DNA of 37,178 nt from Eggerthellaceae bacterium UBA3686 (GTDB lineage Bacteria; Actinomycetota; Coriobacteriia; Coriobacteriales; Eggerthellaceae). The notes below the pieces were generated by a model. That model saw nothing but the letters and a program-made list of their open reading frames with translations, was not told where the DNA came from and made no database searches. This document shows, one piece after another, positions 10,052 to 18,102 of this stretch (positions are counted from its first letter, which is position 1; each line of letters begins with the position of its first letter). A program made the position numbers and the translations under genes. The stretch covers positions 1 through 37,178 of the forward strand of contig DFIX01000036.1 in the NCBI GenBank assembly GCA_002371495.1, written 5' to 3'.

Positions 10052-11734
10052 TTACTCGTCGACCACGCCGTCTTGCGAGCGGATGAGCTTGCGCTTGATC
10101 TTGCCGCCGATGGTCTTGGGCAGCTCGTCGGTGTACTCGACGATGCGCGGGTACTTGTAGGGCGCGGTCTCCTTCTTCACCCAGGTCTGCAGCTCCTTGG
10201 TGAGCTCGTCGGAGGGCTCGTAACCCGAAGCCAGCACCACGGTGGCCTTCACCACGAGCCCGCGGATGGGGTCGGGTGCGGCGGTGACGGCGCATTCGAT
10301 GACGGCATCGTGCTTGACTAGCGCGCTTTCGACCTCGAAGGGGCTGATGCGGTAGCCCGAGCACTTGATGACGTCGTCGTTGCGGCCGACGAAGCTGATG
10401 TAGCCCTGGCTGTCGCGCCAGGCCATGTCGTGCAGGTTGTAGTACTCGCCGCCGACCGTCTCGGCCGTTTCGTCGGGCATGCCGTAGTAGCCCACGAACA
10501 GTCCGGGCGGGTAGGCCTGCTTTAGGCTAGTCACGCACACGGCGCCTTCCTCGCCGTCGGGCACCTCGTGGCCGTCATCGTCGAGCAGCCGGATGTTCAG
10601 CAGCGGCGAGGGCTTGCCGAGCGAGCCCGGGTGCGGCTCGATCCACGGGAACGTGGCGATGAGCACGGGGCCTTCGGTCTGGCCGAAGCCTTCGCGAATC
10701 TTCTTGCCGGTGAGCTTTTCCCACTTGATGGACACTTCGGCGTTCAGCGGCTCGCCGGCCGTGGCGAAGTTCTGGATGGAAGACAGGTCGTAGGCCGCCA
10801 CGTCTTCCTGCAGCATGAAGCGGTACATGGTGGGCGGCGCGCAGAACGTGGTCAGCTTGTAGTCCTGCATGTGTTGCAGCAGCTTGGCGGGCACGAATTT
10901 GTCCATGTCGTAGGCGAAGATGGTGGCGCCGGCAATCCATTGGCCGTAAATCTTGCCCCAGCCGAACTTGGCCCAACCGCTGTCGGTGACCGACATGTGC
11001 AAGCAATTCTCGCGCACCTGTTGCCAGTACTTGGCCGTCAGGATGTGCCCGAGCGGGTGCGCGTAGTTGTGCATGACGGGCTTGGGGTGGCCGGTCGTGC
11101 CGCTGGTGAAGTAGATGAGCATGATGTCTTTGCTGGTGACCGCCTCGGGTGAGCCGGCTGCGGGGCGCTCCCACGTATCGGGCTCGTCGGCGATGAGCGC
11201 GTCGAAGTTCAGCCAGCCGTCGCGCTCGCCGGCCACGCAGATGCGGTTTTGGATGGAAGGGGAGGTGGGCAGCGCGCCTTCGACCTGCGAGCATACGTAG
11301 TCGTCGGTCACGCACACCATCATCTTGACGTTGCATTTGTTGGCGCGATACTCGATGTCGTGCGTGGTCAGCTGCAGCGACGCCGGGATGACCGTGGCGC
11401 CCAGCTTGCACAGCGCGCTTGCCACTACCCAGTATTCCCAACGGCGGCGCATGATGCACATGACGATGTCGCCCTTGCCGATGCCGAGCTTCCTAAACGC
11501 GTTGGCCGTCTTGTTGGAAAGGCGGCTGATGTCGGTGAAGGTGAACGTGCGCTCTTCGCCTGCATCGTTGCACCAGAGCAGCGCGCGCTTGTTGGGCTCG
11601 ACGCGCGCCCACTCGTCCACGACGTCGTAGCCGAAATTGAAGTCCTCGGGCACGTTGATGCGGAAGTTTACGTAGAAGTCCTCGTAGGAGCTGAATTCGA
11701 TACGTGGGCAGTACTTATTCAGAATGTAGTCCAT
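10052..11734 (-). CDS. AMP-forming acyl-CoA synthetase (ACS/medium-chain ACSM-like)
   Basis: Activates a carboxylic acid with ATP to an acyl-AMP and then to acyl-CoA. The 560 residues show the ANL superfamily motifs in order: YFTSGTTGHPKPV (phosphate loop, about 208-220), GEPLNAEV, GFGQTEG (about 350), VGRNDDVIKCSGYR (hinge, about 450) and PKTIGGKIKRK with the C-terminal catalytic lysine. The usual TGD before the hinge reads LHD here, so Asp is kept but Gly is replaced. Closest by feel to acetyl/propionyl or medium-chain acyl synthetases; the acid is unknown. It lies 38 bases after a XRE-cupin regulator on the same strand, so the two form an operon, and the regulator probably senses the same acid or its CoA ester. 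Confidence 0.93.
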   Translation of the reverse strand: MDYILNKYCPRIEFSSYEDFYVNFRINVPEDFNFGYDVVDEWARVEPNKRALLWCNDAGEERTFTFTDISRLSNKTANAFRKLGIGKGDIVMCIMRRRWEYWVVASALCKLGATVIPASLQLTTHDIEYRANKCNVKMMVCVTDDYVCSQVEGALPTSPSIQNRICVAGERDGWLNFDALIADEPDTWERPAAGSPEAVTSKDIMLIYFTSGTTGHPKPVMHNYAHPLGHILTAKYWQQVRENCLHMSVTDSGWAKFGWGKIYGQWIAGATIFAYDMDKFVPAKLLQHMQDYKLTTFCAPPTMYRFMLQEDVAAYDLSSIQNFATAGEPLNAEVSIKWEKLTGKKIREGFGQTEGPVLIATFPWIEPHPGSLGKPSPLLNIRLLDDDGHEVPDGEEGAVCVTSLKQAYPPGLFVGYYGMPDETAETVGGEYYNLHDMAWRDSQGYISFVGRNDDVIKCSGYRISPFEVESALVKHDAVIECAVTAAPDPIRGLVVKATVVLASGYEPSDELTKELQTWVKKETAPYKYPRIVEYTDELPKTIGGKIKRKLIRSQDGVVDE

Positions 11735-11772
11735 TGGCTTGATCCTCGGTTGCGTTTTGGGTTTGCGGTGCT

Positions 11773-12333
11773 CTACTCTGCGATGACGGTGACGAACCGT
11801 GCGGGCACGTCGCTGCCGCAGCGCTGCCCGTGCAGCAGGCGCGGGTTGAAGTAGATGCTGTCGCCGGCGTTCAGGGCGAATTCCTCGTCATCGATCGTGA
11901 CGATGACCGTGCCCTCGAGCACCAAGTTGAACTCCTGGCCTCCGTGGGTCACGAGCTTGGCGGGCTCGTCGGAAGGGTCGAGCGTCACCTCGAGCGGTTG
12001 CATGATCTTGTCGCGGATGCGCCAGGCCAAGTCGTCGTAATGGTAGCCGGGGTAGCGGTCGACTTCCTGGCCCTGGCCCGAGCGCACGACCTGGTAGGTG
12101 TCGAGCTTGGCGGCGGTGCCGGTCAGGATCTCGGTGAATTCGACGCCGAACTTGCGCGCCATGTGGTACACGGCCGAAATCGGCACGCCCGCGCCGGTGG
12201 CCTCCCACCGCTTGTAGCGCTCTACATCGACTTCCAGGTCCTCGGCCATTTCCTCGACCGTGACGTCGCAGGCCTCGCGCAGGCCCTGCATGCGTCGGCC
12301 GATTTCCCTCAGCTCTTTTTCGTCTTGAGACAT
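11773..12333 (-). CDS. XRE-family regulator with C-terminal cupin
   Basis: A 186-residue transcription regulator: helix-turn-helix of XRE type at about residues 8-62 (ELREIGRRMQGLREACDVTV onwards) and a cupin_2 sensor barrel at about 105-182 (THGGQEFNLVLEG; then LNAGDSIYFNPRLLHG with the cupin His). The domain order and length match the PuuR/SutR-like group. ATG at 12333 follows AAGGAAAG. It is the first gene of a two-gene minus-strand unit with the acyl-CoA ligase and probably autoregulates it from the upstream region 12334-12500. Confidence 0.9.
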   Translation of the reverse strand: MSQDEKELREIGRRMQGLREACDVTVEEMAEDLEVDVERYKRWEATGAGVPISAVYHMARKFGVEFTEILTGTAAKLDTYQVVRSGQGQEVDRYPGYHYDDLAWRIRDKIMQPLEVTLDPSDEPAKLVTHGGQEFNLVLEGTVIVTIDDEEFALNAGDSIYFNPRLLHGQRCGSDVPARFVTVIAE

Positions 12334-12515
12334 GGTGCCCTACTTTCCTTCGTGCAATGGGATTAAGTTACTATTCTTGCATATATATCCAGGTTAAGTT
12401 TTATGAACTTTATGATGGTTCGTGCGGAAACGGACGGGCGGTTGCTGCTCGCGCGTGCCTCTTGGCTGTTTGGGTGGGTTGGTTGCTACTGCCCGCGTTG
12501 GCTTTTCGATCGTCC
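12334..12515. other. Gene-free stretch upstream of the XRE-cupin operon
   Basis: The AT-richer part 12360-12420 (with TTATGAACTTTATGATG) probably holds the promoter and operator of the minus-strand operon, since this is the only upstream space. I see no clear -35/-10 pair or dyad. The rest to 12515 shows nothing recognisable before the palindromic element starts. Confidence 0.35.
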
Positions 12516-12618
12516 GCCCCGGTCGGCGGCAGGGCACTAGGCCTACAGCTGCTCGCATTTTAGAAGATTTAAGAGTGTAGCTGCGCAAGCGGCTACGCAC
12601 CCTGCCGCCGACCGGGGC
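12516..12618. repeat. 103-bp palindromic element, intact copy
   Basis: Perfect 19-bp arms 12516-12534 and 12600-12618 (starting GCCCCGGTCGG) enclose 65 bases that contain TTTTAGAA and a conserved segment near 12577-12599 including GTAGCTGCGCAAGCGGCTAC. A second copy in inverse orientation lies at 29402-30956, where its middle is split by two insertions; the 23 bases next to one arm are identical between the copies although the outer arms differ. Covariation of the arms (both stay self-complementary) suggests selection for the hairpin. Confidence 0.75.
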
Positions 12619-12884
12619 TGCTTGGGATGAGCTTCATCGGTGGGCGACTTGAGCTCACGGCTACCTTTGCCTTAATCGAGTCACGTTGTTGTCACGTTTT
12701 GGCGCGGGGAACTGTATGTTGGGGATAGGCGGGGGAGGAGCCCCAATACCTGCAAATTGCGGTTTGACTTGCGTATTGTTAAACTATGGTACTTAGGGAA
12801 GAAGGGTTTTATGGCGTGTTCGGATGCGCCGGCGCTTTTTCCGCTATGCACGGGCACCGTGCAAACTCGAAAAACGGAGCAGAT

Positions 12885-14264
12885 ATGAAGCAGACGATCA
12901 TGAAGAAATATGCGGCGCTTTTAGCAACTTTCTGTTTGTGTGCAGCACTTGCCCCCGGTCTTGCCTTTGCGGTTGAAGAAGAGTATCAGGCAGGTTCGCT
13001 CGCCGACGGCACCGAGGTGACCACGCAGGCAGATCAAGAGCCCGCGGTAGCTATCCCTGCGACGTTGGCTTTACAGGCGGGTTACCAATCCGGCGCGACG
13101 ACAAGCGGGCTTTCTGCGGCTATTACTGGGCAGAACGTCTTAACTAGTTATAACGTTGCATATCAATGGTATAGCGCTGCATCCGACGCGACCCCTGATG
13201 TCAACGCGGCTACTCCTATAGACGTCAATACTGAGCCAACCGCCACTGCTGATACGTATATCATTCCCGCTGGTAAAAAAGCTGGTAAGTCGTACTATTA
13301 TTTCTGCGCAGTGACGCTGACCAGTAAAACCGATTCGAGTGAAGCCCCTAAACTCTTGTTGTCCAATGTGGCGACGGTTACTGTCACCAAGGCGACACAA
13401 GTTATGCCCACAAATGTCGAGAAGGTTAACGAGAGCCTGAAGGATTCCAAGGACGGCGCAATCGTTAACGTCACCAAAAAGATGGAATGGCGCCTGAAGA
13501 GCGGCAAGGACGATTCCTGGACCACTTGCAAATCTACGACTCTCGAAAACCTGGGCGTGGGTACGTACCTGGTTCGCCTGAAGGAAACCGACGATTATGC
13601 AGCGAGCGATCCGCTCGAGTTCACCATAGGCTGGGATGCGACTTCCAATGTAACCATCGGCAGCAATGCGCCCAAAATTACGGTGCCGAACCTCAACGAT
13701 ATAGCTTTGAATATCAAGGGGTCGGGCGATATTGGCGAAGACGATAGCGTGGAAGTTGATTTGGCGGTGAGCGCCATTGCCAGCAACTCCAACGACGCCG
13801 ATGTCACTAAGATCAAAGCCATCGCCAAGGATAAGACTCTGACATGCTTTGGCATGAATCTGACGCAGTCAATCAATGCCGGTACGGCGACTGCGATAAC
13901 CGACCTCGAAAACGATGTGCTCGAGATCAACGTCGAGTACACCACCAAGGACCGCAAGAATATCGTCGCGTACCGCGTGCACGGCGACAAGGCCGAGGCG
14001 TTCAAGTCGCTTTCCAAAAAGCCTACGAGCGATTTCACCGACGGAACGTACTACGTGGGCGATGGCACGGTGACCATCTACTCGTCGAAGTTCTCGACGT
14101 ATGCGCTTGGCTACGACACCAAGGCCAACGATGCGAACCAGCAGCAAAACACGACGCCTGCAACGGGCGATACGCTGCCCGGCGTGGTGCCCTTTGCCAT
14201 CGTTGCCGCAATCGCCATCGTTGCCATGGTCGTGGCGCGTCGTTTCATCCGCAAGACGTGGTAA
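12885..14264 (+). CDS. Secreted surface protein with PATGD sortase-type anchor
   Basis: A 459-residue exported protein of unknown binding role. A signal peptide covers residues 1 to about 28 (KK, then a Leu/Ala core ending LAFA). The body looks beta-rich with immunoglobulin-like repeats (YQWYSAASD; YLVRLKETDDYAASDPLEF). The C-terminus has TTPATGDTLPG, then a hydrophobic segment and a RRFIRK tail: a wall-sorting signal with PATGD instead of LPxTG. The frame is open 33 codons further upstream, but ATG 12885 follows GGAGC and begins the signal peptide. The leader contains a small 7-bp hairpin at 12847-12863, 22 bases before the start. Terminator follows. No domain with an assigned substrate is recognisable. 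Confidence 0.8.
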   Translation: MKQTIMKKYAALLATFCLCAALAPGLAFAVEEEYQAGSLADGTEVTTQADQEPAVAIPATLALQAGYQSGATTSGLSAAITGQNVLTSYNVAYQWYSAASDATPDVNAATPIDVNTEPTATADTYIIPAGKKAGKSYYYFCAVTLTSKTDSSEAPKLLLSNVATVTVTKATQVMPTNVEKVNESLKDSKDGAIVNVTKKMEWRLKSGKDDSWTTCKSTTLENLGVGTYLVRLKETDDYAASDPLEFTIGWDATSNVTIGSNAPKITVPNLNDIALNIKGSGDIGEDDSVEVDLAVSAIASNSNDADVTKIKAIAKDKTLTCFGMNLTQSINAGTATAITDLENDVLEINVEYTTKDRKNIVAYRVHGDKAEAFKSLSKKPTSDFTDGTYYVGDGTVTIYSSKFSTYALGYDTKANDANQQQNTTPATGDTLPGVVPFAIVAAIAIVAMVVARRFIRKTW

Positions 14265-14291
14265 GCGCTTATCCGAAATAGCAAACCAAAC

Positions 14292-14317
14292 GAAAAGGCC
14301 CCGTTCGGGGCCTTTTC
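14292..14317 (+). terminator. Rho-independent terminator of the surface protein gene
   Basis: Perfect 11-bp stem (14292-14302 with 14307-14317, GAAAAGGCCCC) with GTTC loop and T-rich 3' arm, 28 bases after the stop. Confidence 0.9.
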
Positions 14318-14400
14318 CGTGCGTGGGGCAATCTGGCTGCCCCACGCATCTTCCCATTCATTTCCCCTATATCGGAAACTCCTGCGCTTCGCGAATAAAG

Positions 14401-14423
14401 AAAGACCCCAAGCTGGGGCCTTT
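14401..14423 (-). terminator. Rho-independent terminator of rubredoxin
   Basis: On the minus strand AAAGGCCCCA pairs with TGGGGTCTTT (one G-U) around a 3-base loop, followed by CTTTATT. It lies 36 bases past the rubredoxin stop. Confidence 0.8.
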
Positions 14424-14458
14424 CCTCTTCATGTTGCCAAAAGCGGTTTAAGGGCGGT

Positions 14459-14617
14459 CTACTCTTCGACCTCGAAGGCGTCTTTGCCAAGGCCGCACCA
14501 GGGGCATACCCAGTCCTCGGGGATGTCTTCGAAGGCGGTACCGGGAGCGATGCCGGCATCGGGGTCGCCAGCTTCGGGATCGTAGACGTAACCGCACGGG
14601 CAGATGTACTTCCTCAT
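14459..14617 (-). CDS. Rubredoxin
   Basis: A 52-residue one-electron carrier holding a single Fe(Cys)4 site. It reads MRKYICPCGYVYDPEAG at the start and DWVCPWCGLGKDAFE near the end, giving the two CxxC pairs of rubredoxin (first pair CPC-G variant: Cys6 and Cys8 rather than the usual CxxC), with the conserved GYVYDP and EDWVCPxCG between and after. The start ATG at 14617 follows GAGAGGTG. The spacing of the first cysteine pair (C-P-C) is tighter than the standard C-x-x-C, worth noting. It has its own terminator and no obvious partner gene beside it, so its redox partner is unknown; oxygen or peroxide detoxification is the common role in anaerobes. Confidence 0.9.
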   Translation of the reverse strand: MRKYICPCGYVYDPEAGDPDAGIAPGTAFEDIPEDWVCPWCGLGKDAFEVEE

Positions 14618-14741
14618 AAGGCACCTCTCTCATGTTGGTTCCGAAAACGCGATGGCGTTTCCTTGTGCCTATTGTACAGAATGGGTTAAGACGCTGTGGT
14701 GGTAGCTACCGATTTGTCGTAAGAGTTTTACCATTGCAGCT

Positions 14742-15953
14742 ATGTTTTCGCGTCATTATGAAAAGGTCATCATCGGCTGCTGCTTCCTCTCGATTTTCGT
14801 GAACGTCGGCCTTGCGTCGACGGCGTTCTCGGTGCATCAGCCCTACATCGTCGCAATTCCGGGCGTTGGCGACACGGGCGGGTCGCTCGTGCTTTCGGCG
14901 CGCACCCTGACCTCGCTGCTGATCATGCTGGTCGTAGACCGCTATTATCGGCTGCTCGACGTGCGGCGGGGCGTGTTCGTGGCGGCGCTGTGCACCGCGG
15001 CGGGATTCACGGCGTACAGCTTCGCGTTCAACCTGCCGTCGTTTTTGGCCGGGGCGGTGCTGTTGGGCCTCGGATACGGCCTTGGTGGCATGGTCTCGGT
15101 GACGTACCTGGTCAATCGCTGGTTTTCGAACGGCATCGGCACGGTGGTTGGGTTCGTGTCGATGGGCAGCGGCCTTGCTTCGATTATCATGCCGCTCGTC
15201 GTCGTGCGCGTAATCGAGGCGTTCTCGCTGTCGGTGGCGTTCCGCGTCGAGGCGTTGGTTGCGCTCGCGCTCGGCGTGCTCGTGTTCGCGCTTCTGCGCA
15301 ACAGGCCCTCTGATATGGGGCTGAAGCCCTACGAGGGCAAGCCGGGAAAGACGCGCACACGCAAGGCGACGCAAGTCGGCACGGTGAGCAAAGGCGAGCA
15401 TGCCGTGCTTCTTGTGGCGATGGTTTGCGTGGGCGTGTTCAGCTGCTGCGGCATGACCTACATGTCGGTGCTCGCGACTTCTTCAGGGTTCGATACCGTG
15501 TTCGCGGCGACCCTGGTGTCGATTGCGGGCGCGACGCTGACCGGGGCGAAATTCGTGTGCGGCGAGCTCTTCGACCACCTTGGCGCGCCACGCGCATCGG
15601 CGGTCATGTTTGCGTTGGCCATGGTCGGTTTTACGCTGTGCTGTTTCGCCGGGTTGGGCAACCCGGTCATCATGGTGTGCGGTGCGCTCTTCGTGGGCAT
15701 GGGGCTCTCGCTTGGCACCGTCGGCATCTCAGTGTGGTCGCTCGACCTGTCGAACCCGGCCACGCGCGAGCGCGAGGTGAAGAACTTCCAGGTGGCCTAT
15801 GCCTCGGGAGGCTTCATCGCCAACACCTTGCCCGGCATCGTCAAGGATTTGGTGGGCACCTACGTCGTTTCGTACGCCGCCATGGTTGCGGTAACGGCTG
15901 TCGCCGCCATCATCGTCCTGCGCTTCTACCGCAAATACGTCAAGAATGTGTAA
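14742..15953 (+). CDS. MFS transporter, oxalate/formate antiporter-like (OxlT group)
   Basis: A 403-residue inner-membrane carrier with about 12 hydrophobic segments in two halves separated by a charged loop around residues 195-225 (RNRPSDMGLKPYEG, then a Lys/Arg-rich stretch). The loop sequence and the short GLGYGLGGMVSVTYLVNRWF segment are typical of the OxlT-like monocarboxylate/organic anion group. Substrate unknown. ATG at 14742 has only a weak ribosome site. The last residues, KNV and the stop, are encoded by the left arm of the palindromic repeat at 15945, so the repeat sets the 3' end of the gene. Confidence 0.85.
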   Translation: MFSRHYEKVIIGCCFLSIFVNVGLASTAFSVHQPYIVAIPGVGDTGGSLVLSARTLTSLLIMLVVDRYYRLLDVRRGVFVAALCTAAGFTAYSFAFNLPSFLAGAVLLGLGYGLGGMVSVTYLVNRWFSNGIGTVVGFVSMGSGLASIIMPLVVVRVIEAFSLSVAFRVEALVALALGVLVFALLRNRPSDMGLKPYEGKPGKTRTRKATQVGTVSKGEHAVLLVAMVCVGVFSCCGMTYMSVLATSSGFDTVFAATLVSIAGATLTGAKFVCGELFDHLGAPRASAVMFALAMVGFTLCCFAGLGNPVIMVCGALFVGMGLSLGTVGISVWSLDLSNPATREREVKNFQVAYASGGFIANTLPGIVKDLVGTYVVSYAAMVAVTAVAAIIVLRFYRKYVKNV

Positions 15954-15979
15954 AAAGGGTCAGACCCCTTTTACACATT
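15945..15979. repeat. TGTGTAAAAGGGG palindrome, copy 2
   Basis: Arms 15945-15961 and 15963-15979 (17 bp, one mismatch) around central A. It overlaps the MFS stop codon (TAA at 15951-15953). Confidence 0.9.
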
Positions 15980-16025
15980 TCTCATGCGCGGATCGCGCGG
16001 GGACGTGCGTTTGGTTGGTTGTCGA

Positions 16026-16064
16026 AAAATGTGTAAAAGGGGTCAGACCCCTTTTACACATTTT
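16026..16064. repeat. TGTGTAAAAGGGG palindrome, copy 3
   Basis: Perfect 19-bp arms 16026-16044 and 16046-16064 around central A. It contains the stop codon of the minus-strand GH2 gene (16054-16056). Copy 2 is only 46 bases away, so the convergent MFS and GH2 genes each have their own copy. Confidence 0.92.
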
Positions 16065-18006
16065 GGGCGAGCTTGTTGGCGTGGCGGTCGTAGGTAAGGA
16101 TGCCGTTCGTTTCCTCTTCGATGTCGCTGACCTGGGTGTAGATGTAACCGGCCAGGCCGTCTTTCTCGAGCGCGTCCATGCTTGCCAAAAGTCCGCGCAC
16201 GGCGGCCCGCCATTCCTCGACGGTGTCGTACGGCTCGTATCCGTAGGCTTCGTCAAGGGCGCTGTGCCCGTCGACGCGGTGCGTATAGCCGCCGAATTCC
16301 GAGACGAAGAACGCTCGGTCGGCCAAACGGTCGCGCCATACCTTCATGTCGCGGAAGTAGTTGTGCACGCTGAAGAAGTCGCCGCAGCCCTGATCGTACC
16401 AGCCGCTCGTGGCATCGATGGGGCGGCTCGGGTCAAGCCCGCGCACAAGCTGGCTGGCTTCCTTCGCGTTGAACTGTCCCCACCCTTCGTTGAAAAGTGA
16501 CCAGCCGATGATGCTCGGGTGATTGCCCAGAACCCGGATCGTCTCGACGCAGGTGTCGAGCCACTCGCGCTGGTAAGCGGCGCCTGCGGCGCCGAGGTTT
16601 GCCTGGTGGGAAGCAGTGTCGTCGCGGTAGCGGGTCCAGCTGACCTTGAACAGGGTAGGCTTGTAGCTCCAATGCCAAGTCTGTATTTCGGGTGCGCCGC
16701 CGCAGACCATGTCCTGCAGGACGAGCATGCCCGTGCGGTCGCAGTGGTAGTACCAGCGCGCCGACTCGATCTTTATATGCTTGCGCATAAGGTTGAAGCC
16801 CGCAGAGCGCATGGCGTCTATGTCGAAGATGAGCGCGTCGTCGGCAGGTGCCGTCATGAGGCCGTCGGACCAATACGCTTGGTCGAGGACGCCCCGTATG
16901 AACAGGGGCTTCCCGTTGAGGAAGAAACGCTTTGCGCCGTCGTCGGCCACTTTGACCTCGACACTCCTGAAACCGCAGTAGCTCTGCACGAGGTCTTCGT
17001 CCAAGCGCAGCTCGAGCCGGTACAGGTGCGGGTCGTCGGGCGACCAAGGGCGAACGTTTGCGATGTGCGCCGCCAGGGCGCAGGTGGCTTCTGTGGCAGG
17101 CGCCGATGCCTCGGCCACCAGCTTGCCGTCATCGAATACGCGCAGGGTCAGTTCGGAATCGTCTTTTTCTTCTGCCAGCAGTTCGGTCGAAATACGAGCA
17201 CCGACCGTGAGAATGCCCGTTTCGAGGCTTGGCTCGATGGCAATCGACTCGATGTGGCGTGTCGGCACGGACTCCAGCCAGACGGTTTGCCATATGCCGC
17301 TTTGCGCGGTGTACCAGATGTCGCCGCGGTCGAGGCGCTGCTTGCCGCGCAGGCCGCCGCCGGCTTCGCTCGGATCCGCCACGCAGACGGCGAGCTCGTT
17401 CTGGCCGGCTTTTACCAGGGGGGCGATGTCGATCGAGAAGGGGGTGTAGCCGCCCACATGGGAGCCGGCAAATTGCCCGTTTACGAAGACGGCGCAGGCA
17501 TAGTCGACCGCTTGAAAAACCAGCATGAGCGCGTTTTCGCCAAGCTCAGGCGCATCGAACGTTCGCCGGTACCAGAGCAGCTGGCCCGGACGCAGCTGTC
17601 GGCCGACCCCCGAAAGCGTCGATTCGGGCGAGAAGGGCACGACGATGGGCTGCCAGCTTTCCGGTGCGGCTGGTAGCTGGGCTGATTCGACAACAAGGCG
17701 AAGCTTCACGTTAGGCAACGGCGCAGCGGGCCCGCCCGGGCGCAAGGTCCTGGTCCTGATCGTAGGCTCTTCTGCCTGCGAAACCTCGCCGAGGACTTCG
17801 GCGCAATCGTAAGCGTCTTCCACGAAGGCGCATTCCCACGTGCCGTTGAGCACGGTGTAGCTTGTGCGGGCGAATTGAGGGTCCGGGTGCTCTTCCAGTA
17901 CGTGCGCCGGGTCGAGCGCCTCTCCCCAGGGCGTCAGCAGCTCTTCGAGCTCGGCTTCCACGTGCTCTTTCGGTTTAGCTCCCAGGACCTTTTTAATGTG
18001 CAGCAT
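16054..18006 (-). CDS. Glycoside hydrolase family 2 (beta-galactosidase/glucuronidase type)
   Basis: A 650-residue retaining beta-glycosidase without signal peptide. Order of domains: sugar-binding jelly roll (about 110-245, with GGYTPFSIDI), immunoglobulin-like domain (about 250-350), TIM barrel (about 355 onward). Acid/base Glu507 lies in WSLFNEGWGQF and nucleophile Glu570 in FVSEFGGY. The start is probably ATG 18006, six bases inside a possible TTG at 18012, because GGGGG lies about 8 bases before it. It is shorter than LacZ (about 1000) and close to beta-glucuronidases and small GH2 enzymes, but lacks enough recognisable specificity residues to name a substrate. The stop lies inside a palindromic repeat. 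No sugar transporter is adjacent; the MFS gene is convergent. Confidence 0.9.
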   Translation of the reverse strand: MLHIKKVLGAKPKEHVEAELEELLTPWGEALDPAHVLEEHPDPQFARTSYTVLNGTWECAFVEDAYDCAEVLGEVSQAEEPTIRTRTLRPGGPAAPLPNVKLRLVVESAQLPAAPESWQPIVVPFSPESTLSGVGRQLRPGQLLWYRRTFDAPELGENALMLVFQAVDYACAVFVNGQFAGSHVGGYTPFSIDIAPLVKAGQNELAVCVADPSEAGGGLRGKQRLDRGDIWYTAQSGIWQTVWLESVPTRHIESIAIEPSLETGILTVGARISTELLAEEKDDSELTLRVFDDGKLVAEASAPATEATCALAAHIANVRPWSPDDPHLYRLELRLDEDLVQSYCGFRSVEVKVADDGAKRFFLNGKPLFIRGVLDQAYWSDGLMTAPADDALIFDIDAMRSAGFNLMRKHIKIESARWYYHCDRTGMLVLQDMVCGGAPEIQTWHWSYKPTLFKVSWTRYRDDTASHQANLGAAGAAYQREWLDTCVETIRVLGNHPSIIGWSLFNEGWGQFNAKEASQLVRGLDPSRPIDATSGWYDQGCGDFFSVHNYFRDMKVWRDRLADRAFFVSEFGGYTHRVDGHSALDEAYGYEPYDTVEEWRAAVRGLLASMDALEKDGLAGYIYTQVSDIEEETNGILTYDRHANKLAQNV

Positions 18007-18063
18007 GCGCAACGCCCCCGTTCGTATTCGTGTTATTGCAGCATATCGTACTATTTAGCATGC

Positions 18064-18102
18064 AAAATGTGTAAAAGGGGTCTGACCCCTTTTACACATT
18101 TT
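18064..18102. repeat. TGTGTAAAAGGGG palindrome, copy 4
   Basis: Perfect 19-bp arms 18064-18082 and 18084-18102 around central T. The stop codon of the minus-strand gene (18092-18094) lies in the right arm. Confidence 0.92.

Noticed and set aside
12847..12884. Shared GCAAACTCG in the leaders of the two secreted-protein genes (near 12861 and 22143)
   Set aside because: A 9-base match at different distances from the starts, with different surrounding structure; too short to claim a common element.
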